Part shown: in pieces, positions 56,497-64,000 of the stretch
Layout of the letters: every line of letters begins with the position of its first letter
How positions within the stretch are numbered: the stretch's first letter is position 1
Assembly: GCF_000226095.1 (NCBI RefSeq)
Contig: NC_016476.1
Location: forward strand, 2,852,001 to 2,916,000
Origin: Thermothelomyces thermophilus ATCC 42464
Taxonomy: Eukaryota; Ascomycota; Sordariomycetes; Sordariales; Chaetomiaceae
DNA: 64,000 nt
Direction of reading: 5' to 3'
Position numbers and translations under genes: made by a program
The notes under the pieces: generated by a model
The model's database searches: none
What the model saw: the letters and a program-made list of their open reading frames with translations, nothing else
What the model was told of the DNA's origin: nothing

Positions 56497-56949
56497 TATA
56501 ACGAACCTAGCTTAGACTTCTTCTAAAAGGGTTTAGACGAAGGTATATTAAGCGAGACAAGTGTACAGGTTGTCTAAGGGATTTAGTAAAGCTAAAGGGT
56601 TTATAACAACATTAGAGTTGTCTCTTACAATAGTTAGTAATACTTGGTATAAGTACTATGATTATAGGTTGCTATTACTAGTGAACTCCTGGAGTCTACT
56701 ATAACGAGTGGCTATCTATATATATATATACTTCTACCGATCGCTTATAGTCCCCTTCTATCCTGTCCTTAGATCGCCTTTGGTAGCTAGCTATCCTCTG
56801 CTATCTTTCCCTTTTCGGCAATCGTTTGCCTGTAGTAGCCTATGCTCCCTAGCGATCCTGTATTAGCTTTGCTTCGTGCCCTTCTTGATTGGTGGCTCAT
56901 TTAGCCTCCTGTGCCCTACTAGGTCGCGGTATATGGTTAGCTCGTAATA
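56497..56949 (-). repeat. 5' LTR of element A
   Basis: 453 bp, TATAACGAACC...GCTCGTAATA on the + strand, followed by TSD GGAGA at 56950-56954. It pairs with 33755-34207. Confidence 0.9.
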
Positions 56950-56954
56950 GGAGA

Positions 56955-59216
56955 CAATTATAAGATTATTCTAATAGGCTATAGTTAGACTCCTATAGAA
57001 TATTATAACTAAACTAATAGATATTAGTTCCCTTTAGCTATAGCTAGTATATATATTATTATAATTAGCTATTAACTAGGTATAGAAGGTTATTAATATT
57101 GGCCTACTCTGGCTCGATACCGATTAAAAGATTACTAATAGCTAGCTAATCTTCTATTATAAGAAGATCTGTTACTATATAGATATTAACCTCTAGATTA
57201 GGTATATTTGTAATATAGTTAGAGGAAATGTCTCTAAGGAACTCTTTCTATAGAATGACCTATAGGTATTATTTCATAGGTTAGTACTATAGTAGTATAA
57301 ATAGTAATTATTACCTACTAAGAAAGAGACCCCCTACTTAAGTATAGAGATATAGCTCTAAAGGATTAAGGAATAGTTTAGCATCTAGTTTAATTAGATA
57401 GGCTAATAGCTAGTTTAGAATAGCTATACTAAGGATAACCTTATCATAGGTAAATTAATCTACGAATTTGCGATAGACCTTTTCTATTATGCCTAAGTCT
57501 AGGGAGATAAGATAAACCATTAGCTTTTGACTAGACTTTAGTTAGCGATAACCTTAGCGCTCTATAAGCTCTGTCCTAAGCTATAGGAAATAAATATACT
57601 TAACTAATACCTCCTTTATGTCACCGAAAAATAGGAGGCACTCTCTAAAGAGCTTAAAGCTAAAAGAAGGGTATAGAAAGCTACTATATTTAACGTTAAA
57701 GATACTCCTAATAGACTAAGCGGTAGTAATAGTAATAGTGCTTCCGAAGATCAAGCTAATTAGTCACGTACTAAGCTAAGACAGGGTAATTAAGGCTAAT
57801 AGTACTGGTCTAACTACTATAGGCAGAGAGAGGAATGGAAATATAGATATCTTCTATAAGGAGAGTAATACCGAAGCTAGGATTAGGAGCCTCGCTTAAA
57901 AGACTATAACGATAACGATAGGGGTAACCGTTCCTAGGGCACTAGACCCTAAGAGAAGGGCAGATATAGCAAATGGAATCCCTACTTCTAACAGTTTTAT
58001 TACTATAGCTAGAAGTATATTAATAAGGATAGTACCTATTACTACTATAATATAGTAATAGTGTCTAGTAAAGACAAGAAAGCCAAAGCCGAATATAAGG
58101 AACTTAAAGCTATTAGCTACCTCCTAATTAGTAACTATAAATCTAAGACCAATAGAGATGGTAGTAATAGAGAGGCGTACTTCCTTAGTATCATTAAGGA
58201 AGACTATAATGTCTATAGGCTTTGTAAATAGTCATTCGTAAGCTAAGGAGTGTTATACCGCTACCTACATCAGGATTATAGAAAGAAATTACGCTTACCT
58301 AAACTGCCAAAGGAGGACCTTCCCTAGATAGAACGGGACTTCGTAGAAGGAGCGGCTATACCGTTAGAATTACCCGAGGAACCATAATAACAGGAAATCA
58401 TACTCCTGTCCTTCGAGCCTAGCCAAGTAATAAAAGCCAACCCGAGTATAGAAATACCTTTCTACTAGCTAAGGAAAACGTCTTACCTATATATTCTCTG
58501 GTTTAAGCCAACCTAGGAGACTAGACTATAGATATCTATTTTAATATAGGCAGTTTAACCAACCTAGTTAACTAGATATAGATCTCCTAATGGGTAAAGA
58601 ATCCTTGATAGATTAAGGGCAAGCCTTATACTCTTAAGGGAGTTAATTCGAGGACTAGGATTAGCGAACAGGTCGAATTTGACTTCTATATCCTAGGGGA
58701 AACCAGGAATACGCCTATTAATAGATATATCTATATTATAGCTAATATTATCGATAAACTTGCTCTAAAAATGCTCCTAGGCACTGACTTTATAACGGCT
58801 TATAATGTCAAGATTGACTTTATCAAGGGCATTTATACCTTTAGATCGCTAGTAAATATAAAGGTTTATAGGGACGTTATAAAGAAGAACCCTAAGCTTA
58901 TCTCTTAGAAGGTTACTACTATTTAGTATACTATTATTCTTATATACTCTACCTAGATAGTTAAGACTTACTTTATTCTATTGCCTAATAGTATCTTAGA
59001 GGACAAGTACTTCTACTTTACTACTAGCCGAGACAGAATCTAGGATGCTATAGTTAATCGGTATATACCCTAGGTAGCTATCGTTAGAAATGATACTAAT
59101 ACCCCCATAATTATCCGGAAAAGAGATAAGATTAGCTACCTCCTAGAATACTATAGGGAAAATACCACTACCTAAGTTAATATAAGTAATATAGAGGATA
59201 TATAGATGTGACGAAC
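56955..59216 (+). mobile_element. Ty3/gypsy-like element G, right fragment (gag, protease, PR-RT spacer)
   Basis: Continuation of the element interrupted at 33750. A degraded zinc-knuckle (YYYSQKYINKDSTYYY-like, Cys codons turned to Tyr) is at about 57990-58050. An aspartic-protease tail is at about 58755-58860 (LKMLLGTDFITAYNVKIDF). A spacer with the pattern of fungal gypsy PR-RT linkers (RYIPQVAIVRNDTNTPIIIR) is at about 59060-59120. It is cut by element F at 59217, before RT. It is a different family from A, B, C and F, judged by its unrelated gag and leader. Heavily mutated. Confidence 0.75.
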
Positions 59217-59658
59217 CCAGCTTAGACTGCTTCCAAAAGGGTTCAGACAAAGGTAAATTAAGCAGGACAAACAGGCAGGTCGTCTAAGGGATTCGGTAAA
59301 GCCAAAAGGTTTATGACAACACTAGAGTTATCTCTTATAGTAATTAGCAATGCTTAGTATAAGTACTGTAATTATAGGTTGCTATCACTAGTAAACTCCT
59401 AGAGTCCACTATAACGAGTGACTATTTATATATATATATACTTCTGTTGATTGCTTATAGTCCCCTTTTATCCTGTCCTTAGATCGCCTTTGGTAGCTAG
59501 CTATCCTCTACTATCTTTCCCTTTTAGCAATTGTTTGCCTGTAATAGCCTGTGCTCCCTAGCGATCCTATATTAGCCTTGCTTCGTGCCCTTCTTGATTG
59601 GTAGCTTATTTAGCCTGCTATACCTTACCGGGTCGCGGTATATAGTTAGCTTGTAATA
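59217..59658 (-). repeat. 3' LTR of element F
   Basis: 442 bp, TGTGACGAACCCAGC...GCTTGTAATA on the + strand, of the A/C/D type with a TATATATATATA run near 59431. Confidence 0.88.
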
Positions 59659-62600
59659 CGATGCCCCCTCTTTAGGGCTTTTGACCTAAAAGCTTCTTAT
59701 AACTTATTTTAAATACTACTAATACCCCTTTTCCCTAGTAAGTAATGTCCTTTTTCTGCTAGCTTCCTTATGCTATAGCTAATTATATTCCTAGGAATTG
59801 TCGTAATCTTAAATGCAAACGATACGCTATTACTATTAAGATCAAGCGAGAGGGTTACAAGGTCGCTATACCTTATAAGCGTTATTAGAATACGAAGCTA
59901 TAAAAGCATTATATAATGATAAAGGGTTTAAATAAGTATTAAAACTATATTCGTATAGGTAAGAAGTATAGTAGTTTAAACGTTATAGATGCCTATAGGT
60001 TCCTTATTATTTTCCTTTATAGTCTTAGGTTGCTAACTATCTTAGTCCTTTTAAATTTATTAGAATAGGAGAAGGTTTCAAGGGAAATTACTAAGACTAA
60101 GGCATTACTTGCTTAGATACTAAGCCGTTTAAGTCGATTACGTCATTTATAGCAATCCTTATATAATCGTAGTGCCGAAGTTTTTTGTCATAGTATAGCT
60201 TGTCTAGAAGAGGAGGAAGAACTAGATACTCCTCTGCCGATGTCAGAGACGTAGACCTTTATAGGTTAGGCTTGGGCGTTAGGTACTTTTGACGTGCTTG
60301 ATTAGGAGTCGATCGGGTTAGATCTTAGTCCTAATTCTAGCAGGTTCCCTTCTTTTTCTATTAGGGAATAGGCTTTAGAGCCGGTTCTTATAGCTAGTTA
60401 GGATTCCGCTAATAGAACTACTCTAGTTTCTTAAGGCAATTTAGGTTCTTAATAGGTTCTTATAAGTTATCTTCTAGTCTAAAATCAAGCTATTTAACTA
60501 GGTATTATAGTTTTTTGTTAATAATATATAAATCTAGAATTTCTTTAACGTCCTATTCTTCTTCTTTGTCCTCTACTTCGATATATATAGTAATCTTGGC
60601 ATTTTTTAGTACTAGTTCAAGAAGTGAAATATAAAAAATATCTATCTATAGTTATATAGATAATGGTAACGATAGTTAATAGTTAGGTATCGAAATTCGT
60701 TCTTCGATAATAAAGGGTCTAACCTTCTTAAAGTCTAGCTTCGTGCTTAGTTGTTTAGTTTATAAGTTTCATACGATTAGGTAGACTTTGTCTCCCCTCT
60801 CTAGGTAAGATCCTTCGAGCCTATGTTTGTCGTAGTAATTTTTTATTTTAGTCCTAATAAACTCGAGTTCCTTTTTAAGTTTCTTATATAGTATATATAT
60901 TTGTTCTGCTTTAACTGCTACTCTTAGTACCGTGACCTCTAGTCCTTATCTAAGGTCTGCTTTATATCTATAGTTCGTAAAGAATGGTATAACTTTGGTT
61001 GTTTTTGTTAGCGTTATATTATAAGCGAGTTATACTATTAGTAATAGTATAACCTAATCGTTTTGCTAGTAGTTGATGTAAGAACGGAGATATTGCTTGA
61101 TAACTTGGTTTAGTCGCTCTGTTTGTCTATCAATCTATAGGTAATATGCCGTTAACAGCTTGCTATTAACGCCTAATCGTTATATTAACGTTTGCTAGAA
61201 CTTTAATACAAACTTAGTATCTCTATTAGTAATCTATTCTTATAGTTAAGCATATATTAATATAACTTGCTAATAGATTATATCTATTAGCTATTTAGCT
61301 ATCTAGGATTCTTTATAAGGAAAGAAGTATACCTATTTAGTTAGGCAATCTACTATAGTAAGGATACTATTATAGATCACTCCTATAGCCGTGTCCTTAG
61401 ATTCTAGCAGCTTTATAATAAAGTCTATTGTAACCGAGCTCTATGGTTTGTTAGCTATTAGTAGTAGCTAAAGTAGCCTATACGGCTTGTATCGTGCCGT
61501 TTTGCTTCGATTGCAAATGTCGTAGTTCTATACAACTTCCTTAATTCGTGCCGTTAACTATGGAAAGTCGTAGTGTTTCTTGACTTGTACGACAGTCTTT
61601 ATAACTCCTTTATATCCTCCGAGTTTCGACTTGTGGAGTTCTCGAATCATCTATAGCTGTTAATCTTTGTCGTAGATGTATGCTTTGCCTCGGTACTAAA
61701 GTTTCCTATCTCTTTCTTCTACTTCGTTAGGTACTAGTAGTCTAGGTATTGCTTAATACTATATTTTATTAATCCTTTCTTTTTAAAAGATTATATAATA
61801 TTCTAGGAATAAGTTAAGTAGATTATCTTCCATAAGTGTCTACATTTTATAATATAGCGTTCTGTCTATTTGTTCTTTAAATAATAGTAGTGTTATTTCC
61901 GTTTGTCCTTCTATATAATCTGTTTATCGGCTTAAGATGTCCGCTTATATATTCTCTTTGCCCTTCTTATAGCGGATCTTAAAGTTAAATTCCGTGAGGA
62001 ATTCTACCTATTATATTTATTATCTATTAAGCTCCTTTATCGTTATAAAGTATCGTAAATTCTTATAATCTATATATACTTATACTAGTTTAATCGTATC
62101 GCTAAGGTATAGTCACTATTCCTTGAAAGCTTTGATAATTATAAGTAGTTCCTTGTTATAGATCAGATAATTAAGACATAGTCTATCGAGCTCCTTTAAA
62201 AAGAAGGCTATAGGATGTAGCTTTCCTTGTCTGTCTTGTTATCCTAATTGTCCTCTAATAGTATAGTCTAAAGCGTCCGTTTCTACCTTGAATAGCTTCT
62301 TAGGGTCTAGTAGTACTAGTACTAGATCTTTGGTAATAGCGTCGCGGATTTGCGTAAATGCTTGCTTATGTTACTCTTCCCATTAGAATTTAGTATTTTT
62401 CTTAGTAAGTTTATATAAAGGTTATATAATCGCTCTAAAGTTCCTAATAAATATTCGGTAGAAGTTTATAAATCCGATGAAACTTCGTACTTCTATAACT
62501 AATATTAGTTAGGGCTAATTCTTGATAGCTTTAACCTTTGAAGGTTCTATCTAGATTTGTCCTAGGGATATTTTATATCTTAAAAAGACTATCTTCCTAA

Positions 62601-64000
62601 TATAGAATTTGCTCTTTTTCTTGTTAACTAATAGCTTATATATATATAGCGCGTCTAGTACTGCTTTTATATACTTCTAGTGTTCGTCTATCGTCTTGGA
62701 GAAGATAAGTATGTTGTCGAGATAATATACTGTAAATTTGTCGAGAAAGGGTCGGATAGCTTGATTAATTAGGGCTTAGAACGTTACTAGCGCGTTTGTA
62801 AGTCCGAATAGCATGACGAGGTACTTGTAGTAGCTATAGGGTATCCTAAAGGCCGTTCTCTACTTGTCGCCTTTTTTAATCTATATATAGTTATAGGCTG
62901 ATAGTAAGTCAAGATATGTAAAATATTAGGCTCTTACTAACTAATCTTAGAGCTATAAGATTAGTAGTAACAGGTATTAGTTTTTTATAGTCTGTTTGTT
63001 AAGTTACCAATAGTTGACGTATAACTATAGCTTTCTATCTTTCTTAGGTACAAATAGAATTAGGTAGCCTACTAGTAATATTAATAGGCAGATATATCCT
63101 CTTCAAAGGTTCTCCTCTAAATATTATTTAAATTTTTCGTTCTATATCTGGCTTGTATAGTAAATCTTAAAGAACTTTAGTTATACTCCTTCCTTAAGCT
63201 TGATCTTATAATCCTATAGGCCGTGTTCTAGTAGTCCTTCCAGATATTTCGGTTCGAATGCTAGGTGTCCTTCGTATTCCTTTGGTACTTCCCTAGTCTT
63301 GTCTTGTCTTTTGGTTTTCTAATAGTATACGAACTTGGTTCTATCTATAGCGATGCTAGCGATTTCTCCTATCTTAACCTACTACTCCTATTATAGTACT
63401 CCGCATTTGTTAACGAAGAGAACAGCTATCGGTGGTTTAGCTTGTTCCTCCTATCATGATATCAATATCATTATACTGCCTCTTCTAGAGTCTATAGTAG
63501 TCTGCCTATTACTGTCCGTCTCTTGTAGTAGATCTGTAAGATATGCCTTTCCTTAAGTATCGTCTGCTTATAATCTTTACGTGCTCCTTATCTCGCTAAT
63601 TAAATATAACTCTATTTAGGGTCGTAAGTAGCTACTATTCTTCTAGCTAATATCCAGGTTATAGTCTTTATACTATAGTAACCCTAATATTATATCTTTA
63701 TCATTACCTATATCTACAATATTAAATATGATTACTATAATCTTCCCTACTATAGTAATATTAATCGGTTTAGTCTCCCTATATACTTATTACGTTAGAA
63801 ATGGCCCTTTAACTATACTATACTTCTACTTTATTCTCTAGGGTATCTATAGCTAATTTATAAGTATTGGCGAAATTAGGTTTATCTCTACTCTATTATC
63901 TACTGGTATAAGCATTTTATACTGTTTTTACTATGCTATTATCTATAATTGCTTGTCTTACCACCGTCGTCTAAAGATTACAGCGATTTCCTATATTTCT
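59659..64000 (-). pseudogene. RIP-degraded pol of element F (partial)
   Basis: On the minus strand from the window edge downward: a protease region near 63900, RT with YLDN at about 62735-62700, RNase H (about 61950-62350), integrase (about 60700-61700) and a chromodomain relic (about 60560-60480). Every domain has premature stops. gag and the 5' LTR lie outside the window. Confidence 0.83.

Larger units (their letters stand above)
33755..56949 (-). mobile_element. Ty3/gypsy chromovirus element A (outer insertion, itself interrupted)
   Basis: Paired 453-bp LTRs (33755-34207 and 56497-56949) and the 5-bp duplication GGAGA (33750-33754 and 56950-56954) bound this element. It reads on the minus strand. 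Element C with its own nested inserts occupies 39885-55461; without it and one TSD copy, A is about 7.6 kb, a normal length for this family. A polypurine tract (AAAGAGGGGG on the minus strand) abuts the 3' LTR at about 34210-34225. Coding capacity is destroyed by RIP-type transitions. Confidence 0.9.
59217..64000 (-). mobile_element. Ty3/gypsy chromovirus element F, 3' part, runs off the window
   Basis: Begins with a 442-bp LTR (59217-59658) next to the polypurine tract (minus-strand AAAGAGGGGGCATCG), then internal sequence to the window edge. The 5 bases before it (ATAGA, 59212-59216) are the expected TSD; its partner lies beyond 64000. The family is that of A and C. Confidence 0.88.

Noticed and set aside
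33755-59216. Possibility that the long repeated segments are a segmental duplication or CRISPR-like array
   Set aside because: Paired LTRs, TSDs, polypurine tracts and gag-pol motifs explain all the repeats. No regularly spaced short repeats exist.

Overview
This window comes from a filamentous ascomycete, most likely a Sordariomycete and possibly of the Chaetomiaceae type. The genes have GC-rich codons and short introns (about 45-150 bp) with GT...AG borders and CTAAC/CTGAC-like branch sites. The right half is strongly AT/TA-rich and carries the marks of repeat-induced point mutation (RIP). The genus assignment is inference from gene style only.

Left part (about 1-32.6 kb), gene-bearing. 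It starts with the 3' end of an unidentified gene. Then follow a four-exon protein-kinase-like gene, a frameshifted relic on the minus strand, a 63-aa Cys-rich protein gene, and an APH/kinase-like gene broken by an in-frame TAG. After these come a possibly tubby/LURP-like protein, a GPI-anchored RNase T1-type ribonuclease, a DUF3632-type protein, a Clr5-domain protein and an intronless 1244-aa SNF2-type ATPase. The conserved housekeeping block is the ER stress sensor IRE1 (+), the ribosome-collision E3 ligase Hel2/ZNF598 (-), and a SWIB/DEK-C chromatin/Pol I-type factor (-) whose first coding exon is only 13 nt. IRE1 and Hel2 converge and both act in RNA/protein quality control, but nothing here shows co-regulation.

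Right part (about 32.67-64 kb), a heterochromatin-like block made almost entirely of Ty3/gypsy retrotransposons. LTR termini and 5-bp target-site duplications (TSDs) resolve it into a nested set. Host element G (+) is split by element A (-, 33755-56949, TSD GGAGA). A is split by element C (+, 39885-55461, TSD TTTCT). C is split by full-length element B (-, 43506-50995, TSD GAGAT) and by solo LTR D (51020-51469, TSD GAGCA). G is cut a second time by element F (-, 59217 to beyond the window edge). With the inserts removed, A, B and C are each about 7.5-7.6 kb. A, B, C and F encode gag with a zinc knuckle, protease, RT/RNase H, integrase and a C-terminal chromodomain, so they are chromoviruses. 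All are riddled with C-to-T/G-to-A changes. The inner insertions (B, D) look less mutated than the outer ones, which agrees with the nesting order.

Main points for follow-up: the resolved nesting order and its chromodomain-targeting implication; a U3 swap that distinguishes B's LTR from the others; a CpA-to-TpA-type nonsense codon in a gene outside the repeats; the divergent SNF2 ATPase with a DEFH box and an 8-codon uORF; and the GPI-anchored T1-type RNase. No CRISPR array, tRNA or rRNA gene was recognised.
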